Shown here: one piece after another, positions 23,301 to 34,538 of the stretch
Layout: each line of letters begins with the position of its first letter
Position numbering within the stretch: the first letter of the stretch is position 1
Source of the DNA: Gigaspora margarita
Lineage: Eukaryota > Glomeromycota > Glomeromycetes > Diversisporales > Gigasporaceae
Direction of reading: 5' to 3'
DNA length: 64,000 nt
NCBI GenBank assembly: GCA_009809945.1
Contig: WTPW01000448.1
Span: 283,458 to 347,457 of the forward strand
Notes under the pieces: model-generated
Told to the model about the DNA's origin: nothing
Database searches by the model: none
Seen by the model: the letters and a program-made list of their open reading frames with translations, nothing else
Program-made: the position numbers and the translations under genes

Positions 23301-23520
23301 ATAAATGCAATTTATATTCATTCAGCCAAGATTATATTGATTATATGCATATTGTGAGAACAGATTATATTAAGTATAATATGCAGTTTCTAATTTTGAA
23401 CATTTTCTACTTTTTTCTCCACTTAAATGTTGTTGAAGAATTTTCTCTAGCTCTTCTTTGTTGTTGAGCAATTGATCTACAATTTGGAATTTGATTCATA
23501 TGTGACTAATTTTATTTAAA
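20340..23520 (-). pseudogene. Helitron Rep / helicase-like N-terminal region
   Basis: Going down the minus strand: a C-rich start near 23300 (INCIYCSSALYWFDE, the Helitron CxxCGAxHWxDE block), then VDAWAATEHNRLRFL (about 22380), RMFLPSTHTGSAHYM, NWSEIINKLFLEQTAADKPD, then IKEPSNVDQVVCADFSD, GKYDKNYPKAFCN and AVKYIHKYIYKGHN (21.4-21.9 kb). The region ends with a decayed LRxLFAxIL block near 20640. These are hallmark Helitron_like_N and Rep segments. The HUH pair expected just before the IFLH residues (about 21.9 kb) reads YIC here, so the nuclease is inactive. Many stops. A hAT MITE (20689-20962) sits inside. Confidence 0.9.
20689..20962. mobile_element. hAT-type MITE, word AAATTTGAT
   Basis: Ends TAGGGTTTCTCAAATTT and, inverted, TAGGTTCCACAATTTGAT, flanked by tACTCTTG (20681-20688) and cACTCTTG (20963-20970), an 8-base duplication with one difference. 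The interior is almost nothing but permutations of TCAAATCAAAT and TTTGAATTTGA in both orientations. It lies in the Helitron. Confidence 0.88.
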
Positions 23521-24249
23521 ACACACTATATCAGATTTTTTTAGTAGATATAGTATAGATATGTTCTATTTTAAAAATACAGATGGTTTTACTAAAATTA
23601 AATTTTGAATATCTGATATAAATTTCTATTTTTTTCAAAGGAAGAATTACATTTTTTCTATAACCGTTTTATAAAAATTGCAATAATTTTTAATATTAGA
23701 AATTTTTTTTTGTTCCTTATGTATGGCAATTCTTTTTTTTGCAAATTTTATTTGATGATCAATTAAGCCTTTGCTAATCATATAGAAAGTGTAAAACATT
23801 ACCCAATTTTATGAGTTTGATCATCATAATGTTTATTTTTATTTTATAATGTATTTGAAAACTTAAATTTTTAGATAGTAATATTTTAATTGATGTTATA
23901 AACCTTTTATTCTATTATTTTATTATATGAGAAGATATAAAGATATTAAAGGTCCATCAAATACAACTATCTGAACTATTAAAAATAATTAATATAATTC
24001 ACTACAGATAATCACATTTGCAATAATTAATGTAGCTGAATACCAGCCTACTTGATAAACCCTTTAGCAAGATTAAAATAGACTGACTGTTAACTGGAGA
24101 TAAGAAAGCTAAACATTTGTGAACAGAACAAGATAACATCAAATGCGAGACAAAAGAGTTCTTTAAAAACTACTTCAGCAAATAAGGCCCAGACAGGCAT
24201 ACATCTTCTGAGGACTGGGACTATTAGTACGAACCCAAATCACAAATTA

Positions 24250-25320
24250 AATCAGAATAGTTTAACTGTTTAGATAGCCCAATAGAAGGCAAAGAATGGA
24301 AAGAAATGCTTAGAGATCTAAGTACAAATTCAGCCCCTGGTAGTTCAGGCATTTCTTATTCTTTAATCAAAGCAGGTAGTCCCAAGGCCCAGAGGCTCTT
24401 TAGAAGATTTGAGAATATCTGTCTAAAGACAAAATTGATTTCCTCTAAATAGAAATTGGCAATAATTTACCCAATTCCTAAAAGCAGCAATTGGAACTTT
24501 GATCTAAATAATGTGTGACCAATTGCCCTTGTAGAATCTTTCCAGAAATGCGTTACAAAGATTTAACAAATAGAATTTCCCAAATTTGTTCTCACTACAA
24601 TGTGCTCCAAGAACCAAATTATGCAAGCCTACCAGGAAATTTTACAGAAATACCAATTCATATTCTAAACAATATCATCGAAGATGCTAAAGAAAACAAC
24701 AAGAAACTTTGGATCTTGTTCCAAGACATGTGAAGAGCTTTTGATTCTGTACCACTAAATATGCTAAAACAATCATTATACAGAATCAAAATTCCAAAAT
24801 ATATAGCAGAGTTTATTTGTAATATGTTCTACCAAAGAAATGCACAGGTTCTAACTGAAGCAAACAAAACTGATGGATTTGTAATTTCCAAAGGGATAGA
24901 CCAAGGTGAAGCTATTTCACCGCTATTATAGCAGATTTTTTACAATCCACTACTTGAAAGAATCCAAAAATCCCAAGATATAAGTTATAAAATGAGTGTC
25001 CACATTCAGTCAATTTGCAAAACAACTCTTTAAAAGGATAGAACATTATCAATCAGTACTTGCTTTTGCTAATGACACTATCTGGATTAGTATAGCAAAG
25101 ATCAAATGGAAAAGATTATGGAATTGGCAGAAAGTTCTTACTCTCTAAACAGTATAGAAATTAACAACAAGAAGTCTAAACTCATAGTTCTCAATTCCAA
25201 GAAGAAAAGACAAGAAAACTTTCTATTTTTAAACAATACAAAAATCTTTGCTGAGTATAAGAACAATATTATATGGTTTCTTGGTGTTTGGATTAATACA
25301 TAGCTCAAGGAGATTCAGGT
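24250..25320 (+). pseudogene. LINE reverse transcriptase, decayed
   Basis: Blocks in order: SAPGSSGISYSLIKAG, KLAIIYPIPKSSNW, PIALVESFQKC, LWILFQDM then AFDSVPLNMLKQ (first catalytic D), KGIDQGEAISPLL, and AFANDTIWIS, where the catalytic FADD/YADD reads FAND. Stops replace W in SPLIW (TGG to TAG) and R in the RPIAL block (CGA to TGA), both C-to-T type changes. It would prime cDNA at a nicked target; this copy cannot. Confidence 0.88.
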
Positions 25321-26499
25321 CCAAAACAAAGCCCGTATTATCATCATGGCAACAATTCAGTTCCTGAAGCTTAAAAAAGCAACAATAAGTTAACTTACTT
25401 ATATTAATAACACATGTATTATACCCAAACTGGCTTATCTTCTTCAAACAACAAGACTATCAAGACAAAATATAAAAAAAATATAAAAAATGTTAATTCA
25501 ACTAATTAAACAAAAAGCAGTATTTCAAGCATCGACACCAAACTATATAATCAAACATAAAAACCTCATTAATGCAAAAGGGTTATGGGAAGAAATTGTA
25601 GCAAAGCAGACTTTTAGGCTTCAGTCAAAATTTAATGCAAGTGGTGCTGAGGAGACTATGACAAGAATTAGATACTATCAGGGCCTACCTGTAACAAGAT
25701 TGCCAAGTGCAAGCTGAAAAACCCTAGATCAATAGCTTCTCAAACATTTATGGAAATGGAATCTTACAGGAAAGTGCCTTCTTAATGTACAAAGGCTAAA
25801 TCTAAATTTTGTTCTAGATGAACAGACATAAAATTCCAAGAAAGCATTTGCATAAGCAAAATTCTGGATGCAAATTTGAACTTTACAACTGCAAAAGCTT
25901 TTGAAAAATACAACCTTTTCTTTTCAGATCAGCTAATAACCCAGAACAAAACTTGATGTTAAACTGGCATCAGTTCAAACTACTAAAAGCAAAGTTGAAA
26001 AAGAAAAGAAACCAAAATAATTTGAACTTTTAAAAAAAGAAATTGTGGTTAATAACATGTTATGGCATGTCAAACACCCATACAAAATAGGTTCTTCCAA
26101 GCTCAATTTTCCTAAGCTAAAGTTAGCCAAGGTCTCTGATAATAAAAGACAAAAAGAATGGGTAATGGCGCTTTCTAATACAACCAAGTGCTCTATGAAA
26201 AAACAATAAAGAAAACTAGAAAAAAGCTCTTAATTGAACACTGGAGCGGCGCACCTGATAAGGGCACAATAGTTTTTTGAAAAATGCAAAGGTTGCAACA
26301 ACTACAAAAGTAAAGAAAATGGTTATTGCTCCAAATGGATTACCAAAAAGATTATTGTAGGCACACTTCCCAAACTACATATAGAAAATAATAAAAGATT
26401 GCTAGAACTAGATCAGCAAAGCCTTTTAGATTCAGGAAAAAAATGCTGAAAGCTTGAAGCTATTTTAGTAAGTCCATGCAACTCATCAATTCAAATTGA

Positions 26500-27060
26500 T
26501 TTAGTTGAAATGTCCTTGTTGCTACAACAACTACTAGGATCTCAGACAATGCAACAAATTCATGAAGCTCTCAAGAAAAATTCAAAATTACCTGACAATA
26601 CTCTTATTTTTATATGGATGGTTCTCTACTTGAATGACAAACCCATAATTCATACAGTACTAAAAAAAGTATGGGTCTTAGCTGGATTCAAATTAGCCAG
26701 AACATGGAGACTGTTCTTAATGAGGGCTGGGCTAAAATTACAAATTGGCCCTCGTCTACAAGACCAGAGCTAGCAGCTATTTGGTTGGCCCTTCTGACAA
26801 CTCCACATGAAAGAACAGTTAAATTAATTACTGCTAGTGCTTTGGCAATTTCAGTTATAGAAAAAGGATTAAAGTGGTACACAAATAGACAGTAGTTAAA
26901 CAAGAAAATATAGGTTTAGTATCTAGAATAGTTAATTTAGTTAGAATTAAAAACATTAGGTTAGAATTAGTTAAAGTTAAAAGTCATAGTAGTAATAAAT
27001 GGAATGACAAAGCGGATGTACTAGCAAAAAAAGAGGCCAAAGAACCTACTACAGAAACAA
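26500..27060 (+). pseudogene. LINE RNase H domain, decayed
   Basis: Blocks NEGWAKITNWPSSTRPELAA (the glutamate of the active site in RPELAA), IWLALLTTPHERTVKLITAS (a serine or alanine replaces the second D of TDS) and, after stops, a K-x-H-S-x-x-K-W-N-D-x-A-D block at 26980-27020. The same order occurs in the LINE at 33.3-33.8 kb. Dead. Confidence 0.85.
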
Positions 27061-28184
27061 TAAACCTTACTTCGATTTCTAGATTAGCTTCAACCCTATT
27101 TTGGAAAAACCACCAAGTAGAAAGTTTGCCAAGAAATCTAACCAAAACAATACTAGATCTTAAACTGGTCTTGAGTAGCAGTGCTTAAAAGAAATTTCTA
27201 AAATGGAGCCAGATGAAAATACTTCAGAATACTGCTAGAAACTTGTATGAAAAAAGCAAAAAAGCTAATAGGTATTCACAGTAAATTAATGGAACGCAGC
27301 AAAAAATTTTTTATCTGAATTAAGTATCTACATAATAAGCTTCCTGTTTTTAAAGACATGTTTGGACAAAAACCAAATCTATATAATTCACCTAACTGTA
27401 TTCTATATAAAAAACAAGTAGTCAAAACTTAGGATTATCTAACAATATATTAATTTTTAGTTGAAAACTAGAAAAAGATCATAGCAGCAGCAATCTCCAC
27501 TATATAGTCTAGTTTCATACTAGAAGAAAAGCTTAGACTCTCTGAGATACAGCTTTGATCAATTTATCTAGGGTCAAAATGAAATAAAAAATTGAATACA
27601 AGAATTGATATAAGCAAGGGTCTAATCTGAAGCGAAAGCTAGAACAAGCTTAAAAGAAAACTCCTCTTAGCATCAAGAACAAATACAATATTAGAGGATT
27701 TGTCGTGTATTTTGTGGAATCTGTTCTATAAAAAAATTTGGAAAGAAAGGTGCCAATACATAATTGAGTGAGAAAAAGTAAATAATATCTAGAGAAAAGA
27801 GAAGAAAGTAAAAATGACAAGAAAGAAGCCCAAAGACAGAACACTAGAAGTCCAAGCTAAAGTCAAAAAACCTAGAAATAAAGAACCTACTCGATAATAG
27901 TACAAACATGAAGTCAAAAAGTAATAAAAAAGAAACAGAATGGTTGTTAGCAGTAGAAAATTATATAACAAAAGAAATCAAACCTTTTATATATACTTTT
28001 AGGGCATCTGACATAGCCTCTGGTTTAAACAGTGCAGCAGTTTGCACTTATTCTTGATTAGCAAGAAGGAGTGATGTCAGACTTGCAGAATAGTAGTATC
28101 TATTTTTGTATCACAAAAAATTCAAATCTATGAAATAAAGTACTGGTGAGACTGCCTAAGAAGGAAAAAAAATGTAGCTGAATA

Positions 28185-28851
28185 AATAATTTTTTTTTAA
28201 AAAAACCCCTTTATGATATCACTATGGGATATTATTGGTATTTTAAATAAATAATTAGAATGTAAGTTTGCTCAATAAAACTTTATAAATACCAAGAAAG
28301 TGAATACCAGGAATATGAGTAGATAGTTTTATCAGAGAATAAATCAAAAGCAAAATTGTAAAACTGATTGATATTTATACAAAGCATAGTTTTTTTATAA
28401 TGCTTTTTTTATATAATATCAAATTTATAATTTTAGAGATCATTAAAGTAGAAATTAACTCTAGTGCTAGATGCTTTATTACAAATCTGAATATACTCAC
28501 AAAAATAAAACTGATATTGGGCTGATCATTACTGTATATAGCTGAGTTTGTGTTGTATAGCATTGGCTAGTAGTTTTCTCCTATATAATACAGTCCAATC
28601 ATCATTATGCAAATGTGAATAATAGAATTCATTTTAACTATTTAAGATTTTTGGGATACCAGATAGAGCTTAAAGTATACCAGGAACATAGTGATATGTA
28701 ATATCATGAAGTATATAGTTATGCAAGTTAAATGGTGTGCATCTGCAAAATTTTATATATGATTGAACAATATACTAAACATAGTAAAACATGCTGAAGC
28801 CAATTCTAGTTCTTTACTCTGAATCCTTTCTACTAAAAAGTGAATGAGTAC
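28185..28851. other. AT-rich, no feature seen
   Basis: No ORF of note and no repeat ends; CG is nearly absent. Confidence 0.5.
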
Positions 28852-28855
28852 TTAA

Positions 28856-29341
28856 GGGTAGAGGGTATATAGATCATTTTTATATAGTTTTATATGGTAT
28901 TTTGAAAATTACATATAAAACTAATATACGCTACTAATAAAACTTTTTAAATAACAACTAATTTTTATTAAAATTTTACAAAATATATAAATAAAACAAT
29001 TTATCTATTGTGGTAAAATTTTGAACTATTATTATTTTTTAAAAAAATATAGTTGTATATATCACCAAGTTTTTCTGAGTTAGCCCAAATTTTTTTGGGT
29101 CACACTAAATTTATAAGTTAGTTTTATTACTAAATTTTAATACCAAATCTTTAAAAATATATATTTCACTGAGTTTTTAACCAATTTTAATAATTTTCTA
29201 TTATTAAAATCAGAAACACCTGCTCTACAAAGTTGTTTTAAGTATTAAAATTAGTTTATTTAATATAATTTTTCATAAAATTAATTATAAAAAAATTTAC
29301 AATTAAGATTATATATAATTTTAAAATAGTATCCTCTACCC
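28856..29341. mobile_element. MITE flanked by TTAA, ends GGGTAGAGG (piggyBac-like?)
   Basis: TTAA at 28852-28855 and 29342-29345 flank ends GGGTAGAGGGTATATAG and, inverted, GGGTAGAGGATACTATTT. A second copy with ends GGGTAGGGTGAAC is at 47049-47398, again between two TTAA. TTAA duplication is the piggyBac signature, but piggyBac ends usually start with C rather than G, so the assignment is an inference. No coding content. Confidence 0.7.
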
Positions 29342-29357
29342 TTAAAATCAAAATATA

Positions 29358-29672
29358 CAGTATATAAATCTATATGCACAATGTGCTCATATGCACATGT
29401 TTTTAAAAAGTTTCACATATTTTTGGCTAGGAATGTGCATGTAATTCACATGTTTTGTGGCTAAATAGTGCACCAAAATTATTAGTTAAATAAGAAGTTG
29501 TGCACATAGAACACACTGCGCACATAATTTATTGTATATATATTTAAATTTCTCTATATAAATTTAATATAGCAAAGTTATATAGTGCACAAATTTTTAA
29601 ATTTGTTCACATAAATTATGTGTAGAATGTGCACAAGATTCATATATTTTTGGGATCAGATTTTATACACTG
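29358..29672. mobile_element. hAT-type MITE, word TGTGCACA
   Basis: Ends CAGTATATAAATCT and, inverted, CAGTGTATAAAATCT. Flanks aaaatata and acaatatg agree at six of eight bases. The word TGTGCAC / TGTGCATG / TTCACAT recurs about ten times along both halves. Confidence 0.6.
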
Positions 29673-29679
29673 ACAATAT

Positions 29680-30082
29680 GTATCACATAGTTGCTATATT
29701 TATCTGTTATATGAGAATTGTTTAACCAAACATCACTTTAACCTTGATTAAAGTGCATAATGATCATTATTTTAATGTTTTTCAGAATTGCACTAATTAA
29801 ATATGTTATAAAACACATTAAATATCAAAAAGAAGTATCATACTATGTAGATAGATACAAATGATAATTGAGAAAAATTCTAATATCTAAACTCTGATTA
29901 CTTATAACTGTATAAAATTTAGTTGTATATCTGATATCTATAAGACTGCCAAAGTAGCCACTTCAAAGTCCACTAATAATTGGCATCATGATCACAGCTA
30001 TTGAAGCATATAATTTATTTGATTTGATGTTGTGACAGTATATTAATCATTAGTGGGCCTGGTTTAAAATTAGTATGAAACG
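29680..30082. other. AT-rich, no feature seen
   Basis: No ORF or repeat boundary that I could support. Confidence 0.5.
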
Positions 30083-30465
30083 TTGTTACCCTCTTAAAAA
30101 TTTTTACTATACTGAATCTCCCTTATAATCATTATTCTTGTCCTTAAACCCCTGTATAATCATGATCTGATCACCTTAATTTGAACCCTATCCAACTTTA
30201 AATCATCCTACTAAAATGATCATTTATTACTTTCTAAATTATAATACTTATATCTACCCTATATTATTACTACATAAGGTAATAATATAGGGTAGGTATA
30301 AGTATCATAATTTAGGAAAGGATGAATGATCATTTTGGTAAAATGATTTAAAGTTGGATGGGATCAAATTAAGGTGATCAGATCATGATCATACAGAGGC
30401 ATAAGGCTAGGAGTAATAATCATAAGAAAGATTCAGCATAGTAAAATTTTTAAGAGTGTAACAAG
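30083..30465. mobile_element. Palindromic foldback element, 383 bp
   Basis: Two arms of about 190 bases are inverted copies around a centre near 30274 (ctatattattactacataagg and its inverse). The left arm starts TTGTTACCCTCTTAAAAATT; the right arm inverted starts TTGTTACACTCTTAAAAATT. Arms differ at roughly one base in ten. No target duplication found. Confidence 0.8.
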
Positions 30466-30479
30466 ATAATGAATTTTGT

Positions 30480-31414
30480 AATGAGCATTGGCAAATTTCA
30501 ATGAAACCAAATCTGCATTTTACTATATTTTTTATTATAGCAACAGTGAATTTTGTATAATGTGATAGTTATAGTAGATTCAATATTCTACAACTTAGAT
30601 TTTATCCTGTAACATTATAATTTTTGATATTTAGTAACTTTTCATAATATTATTTTTGTTCAATATATTACTTTGGTATAATCTTATACTGGATAAAAAA
30701 TTTTAATTAAAAATAATTATCAATCATCATAAAATTCATCATGTGCCTAATTTTCAAATTAGCTATAAGCAATACAATATTTTGTTTTTTAATTTATCAT
30801 CTGTTTCTAGTTTAATGCGACTACATTACATAGCTACTTATTAAAAAGAAGTATTCATAGATCTTAGCATGCTTAGTAAATTTAATAGAGACTCAAATCT
30901 CAATATTAGCTGCAGTAATTAAATAAAAATCTATTAATTTTCAAAAAGCCATATATAGATTTTGTTATAGTTAGCATCAATGTTATAATTTTTTAATGTT
31001 CTTGGTTTTAGTATAACAATATCATATAGCTATTCTAATTCTTAATTAATATGTATTATTTATTAATTTTTACCAATTGAAAGATAACTTGGTCAATTTT
31101 TAATACATTAAATAGCAAATTGATTGTATTTAATAAAAATCAAGTTCATTAAAAAAGAATTATTATTATAATCACAAAGTTAAACTATTATCATCTTTTT
31201 TATAAAAGATTCAAAAACCTTTAGATTGATAAGTCATATTTAAATTAATAAAATAATAGTTTCAATAATTGTTTTTATACTATCTTTTTACTTTCAAAAG
31301 ATTTCTAGATTTCTGCCAAAAATTTATTATTTATCGCAGATTATAATTAAAATAAAATTTATTTCTATTTAATCTTCTAAAATCTACTTACATTTGTTTA
31401 ACACAAACTCTACT
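30480..31414. other. AT-rich, no feature seen
   Basis: No ORF above background, no end structures, almost no CG. Confidence 0.5.
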
Positions 31415-31422
31415 CTAAAATA

Positions 31423-31982
31423 TAGTGTTACAAGCTAATTAAATTTTTATGACTAGGCTAAGCCATTAAATTTTTAATGGCTTAGCGGCTTAGCTAATAG
31501 TATAGTGCTTGTCCAAAAATATAAGTCTGTAGTATGTTAAAAATTCTCTACATACTTGACATTAAAAGTTGGTTCTACAACCAAAATTTATAATGAAAAG
31601 TATTCCTTAACATAAAGGCACCCAATAAAGATAGATTAATAGTTCACTGACTAATATTAGCTGACTAATTGGCTGATTTGATCAGCTTAGACTATCTTCT
31701 TACTTGCATAAATCAATAATTAATTTAAATAATTATGATTTATTGCTTTTGTTATGTTCTGAACTAAGATAGAGATCGATCCATTGTGAATAAAACTGAA
31801 AATTAATACATGTTTCTAAGTTGAAAAAATCTTGTATAATTAAAGAAATCCCAAATTTTAGTTATACTATAAAATTTAGGAATTGGTATTATTAGCCATT
31901 ATTAGCTGGCTAGACAAACTATCAGCTGGCTAAGTGGCTAAGCTGCCGGCTAAGCAGCTAGCTTAATCGGCTTAGAACACTA
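31423..31982. mobile_element. hAT-type MITE, word GGCTAAGC
   Basis: Ends TAGTGTTACAAGCTAATTAA and, inverted, TAGTGTTCTAAGCCGATTAA, with a perfect 8-base duplication CTAAAATA (31415-31422 and 31983-31990). Subterminal repeats of ggctaagc / agctggctaag occur at both ends. No ORF. Confidence 0.92.
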
Positions 31983-31990
31983 CTAAAATA

Positions 31991-32460
31991 ACCTTTAAGC
32001 ATAATCTCTAATATTAAATAATATGCTAGAACCCCAAGCTATATATAGATAGGTCAGTGACTAGTTTGCTTATTTTTATACAAAATTTGGCTCAAGATGC
32101 TTATTTTTGACCAAAATTTGCAAAATTTACTATTTTTTTTTTTTTTAACTTTGGCAACCATGCGTTAACTTTATTAAATAGATTTCATTATTATACAACA
32201 ATGACTATTAACAACATGTTAAGCATAAACCCAGCCTTCTTGAAAGTCGATGACCCATGATTGGTTGTCACACTGATGTTTGCCATCTATGTCCACATAC
32301 ATTGTAACATGTATTTCAAATATAGATATAGCTTGGTACTTAGCTACCATGTTAATGATTACCTTACATCTTGCTGCTTTCTATTTACAATTGTTACTAT
32401 ACTTATCGCTATATCTATATACATATATATTTTCAAAAGTATAAACTTAAAAGAAAAAAA
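31991..32460. other. AT-rich spacer before the LINE tail
   Basis: A 78-residue open stretch at 32261-32497 is hydrophobic only because of the AT bias and is not believed. A T-rich run at 32128-32146 may be the tail of another retroposon. Confidence 0.4.
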
Positions 32461-32899
32461 TTTTTTTTTTTCCTCCTCTTTTAATTTTTTGATTTGATCC
32501 ACCATACGGATGGTAGAGAGCTAAAAATCTGTTTGCTTATAGTTTCACACACAAGCTTTTTGGTTTTGATGAGTTTTTCTTTTAGAATTTTCCAAATACT
32601 TGAGTTCTGCAGTTTGGTTTTGTCGTTTGGCTTTCTTTTCTTCCTTGCAGGTTCTTGTGAATTAGTTCGTTGACCAGATTGCATTTCTTCTGCTTCTCTT
32701 TTCTTTGCTCTTGTAATACCTGTTGAATTTTCCTATTCATACATTTTCTTACAGGTTCCACCCATATTACCCTGTAGAAGCCTTTCTGGTATACATGCGT
32801 CAAAGCTCTGATCACGTCGTATGTCTCTTTGGTGCTTGTTAGTAATATCTGAAGGTTTCCTAAAGTTCTTTGCCTTACCAGGCCTCTTATGTAGTCTTG

Positions 32900-33145
32900 T
32901 CATGCTCTGCACCATTCTTGTCTTGTTTTATGCAAAACAGTCATACAAAGATCTTGTAGTGTTATAACAGCTCTAGTTTCGTCTTTGAGGTGTGCCCAGG
33001 CAAGACTTATTGCCCATGCCTCCAACTCGAGCCATATATGTTCTAAGGCCCTGCAACAAGTTAGGTGGTCTAATGTTTCTGTCTCTTGTTCCGTACATAA
33101 GACGTAGTATGAGTCTGAGTAAATGTTTGGTTTTCTCTTGTGCAA
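32900..33145 (-). pseudogene. LINE C-terminal zinc-binding region
   Basis: The block YYVLCTEQETETLDHLTCC carries the C-x(n)-E-T-x-D-H-L-x-x-C arrangement of the zinc-binding region that ends RNase H-bearing LINE polyproteins. Further basic residues follow in other frames down to 32481. It probably helps bind RNA or target DNA. Confidence 0.7.
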
Positions 33146-33325
33146 CTCTGTTTTTGTAGGCAGTACTTGAAAAAGTCCCTTGATTTTTGTTATTAAGCTG
33201 TCACTTGTATCTTCTGATCTGCATTTTGAACCTTTGATCTCCTTTAAATTTTTTTAGCAAAAGAACCAGTTCATTTCTTCTTCTGGGCCTTCATCTCTGT
33301 AGCGTTCATTCTTCTTCAATAGGTA

Positions 33326-33796
33326 CTATTCAGCTTCTATGTATTGCTGTTGTACTTCTAGTATGAATTTCCTAGGCAAAACCTCGATTACATTTTCTTT
33401 CCACTTTAAGTTACAGCACCAGTGCGTGGGTTGTTTAAATGAAAGAATCCAACTAGTATCATATAGTGCTCCCTCTTTTGCCAATTTGTCTGCCTCTTCG
33501 TTCCATTTTATACCTGCGTGTGCTCTAACTTTGCAAAGTTTAATTTTAAGCCTCTTATATTGAACTACTTCTACTATTTTATCTAAAACTACTCTATTTT
33601 TATATCTAAGTGTATCTTTAAAATCTGTACTATCCATAAAACTATTTATACTATTAATTGCTACTAAAGAGTCCGTCTTTATTACTACATTAGTATCCAC
33701 TTTGGTCGTAAGCAGTGCACACAAAATTGCAATTAGTTCGGGTCTCGTAAAAGAAGGCCAGTGGGTTATTTCAACTTTTCCTGCTGTAAACCTCAT
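33326..33796 (-). pseudogene. LINE RNase H domain
   Basis: Open over 156 residues: KVEITHWPSFTRPELIAILC (catalytic E), VVIKTDSLVAINSINSF (catalytic D in TDS), VRAHAGIKWNEEADKLAKEG (the H and final D of RNase H). The first D block lies upstream in a different frame. This domain removes RNA from the RNA-DNA hybrid. Confidence 0.92.
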
Positions 33797-34538
33797 CTTT
33801 TCCTCGTTAATTACCTGAATTTATCCTGCACCCATTTTGTCAATTTCGCTTCTGTCCCCTCTCAGCTATATCCAAGATCCATCTGTGTAGAAATAATAGT
33901 TTTCTAGGTTCTCTATTATATTTTTTCCAGGTTTTCTAAAATGAGGTTTTCGATCTTTTCCGTGAAATTTTGTGACTTAACTAACTTGCATTCTGCACTA
34001 TCTATTTCTTTTATTTGAAGTAATGAACATTCTTGCACTGGGGTCAGATGGTACTCAGGCCTGTCTTTTAGCAGTGTTGTAGGAAAGTTTGTTATCTAGT
34101 TATTCTCTCTTTTTGTAATTCCTACCACTGCGACTCTAATAAGAGTTTTGTTACTGTTAATCATGCATCCATTTTTCTTGCCTTTTGTATTAAGGTTACA
34201 AACTCCGCATTTTGACAGAATACATTTGTCCCCTTGTATATGCATTTCTGTTCAATGTTCGATAAGAGCTAACTTTTCTAGTAGTTTGGTGACCCTGCTG
34301 AGGTGCCACTTTTTTGTGTTCTTTTGTGTGAACCATATCCACTGTTTACGTCTGTTGTCTGATGTAACATTTTCACAATGCGGTTGAAGTGCGGAGGTGT
34401 TTATGTCATTGGTAAAAAGATTTTCTTTGACTTTACGACTTTCTGCGTCATCGATTAGGAGCTCTTCTAGTTTCTGGAACCAAAGGGGGACTTTACCTCT
34501 ACAATTTGTACCCTATGCTATCTTTATCTGCTGCCATG

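Larger units (their letters stand above)
13264..23900 (-). mobile_element. Helitron, decayed and split by a nested insertion
   Basis: On the minus strand the N-terminal Rep/helicase region (about 23500-20340) and the C-terminal PIF1 helicase end (14840-14188) lie in the order expected of a Helitron. They are separated by a 5.2-kb nest of other transposons (15134-20301). The probable 3' end is a GTGGC-GAA-GCCAC hairpin ten bases before CTAG at 13264-13267. The 5' end was not found; 23900 is only an outer estimate. Stops and frameshifts are numerous throughout, and the ATPase Walker region of the helicase is not visible on either side of the nest. It is an old copy. Confidence 0.8.
24043..28170 (+). 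mobile_element. LINE with RNase H, 5'-truncated, heavily decayed
   Basis: A perfect 14-base target duplication AATGTAGCTGAATA (24029-24042 and 28171-28184) and a short A tail define the copy. It begins inside the reverse transcriptase ORF (PFSKIKIDRLL), the same point as MIISEQ...PFNKVSLDRLL in the LINE at 32-44 kb, so it is a 5'-truncated relative. Order: N-terminal RT (LAIIYPIPK), palm, thumb, RNase H (ISQNMETVLNEGWAKITNW, TRPELAAIWLALL). Dozens of stops. Very few CG dinucleotides remain, fitting long decay by cytosine deamination. Confidence 0.93.

Noticed and set aside
27650-27971. Two minus-strand hydrophobic ORFs
   Set aside because: They are antisense to the A-rich 3' part of the decayed LINE and have no independent support.
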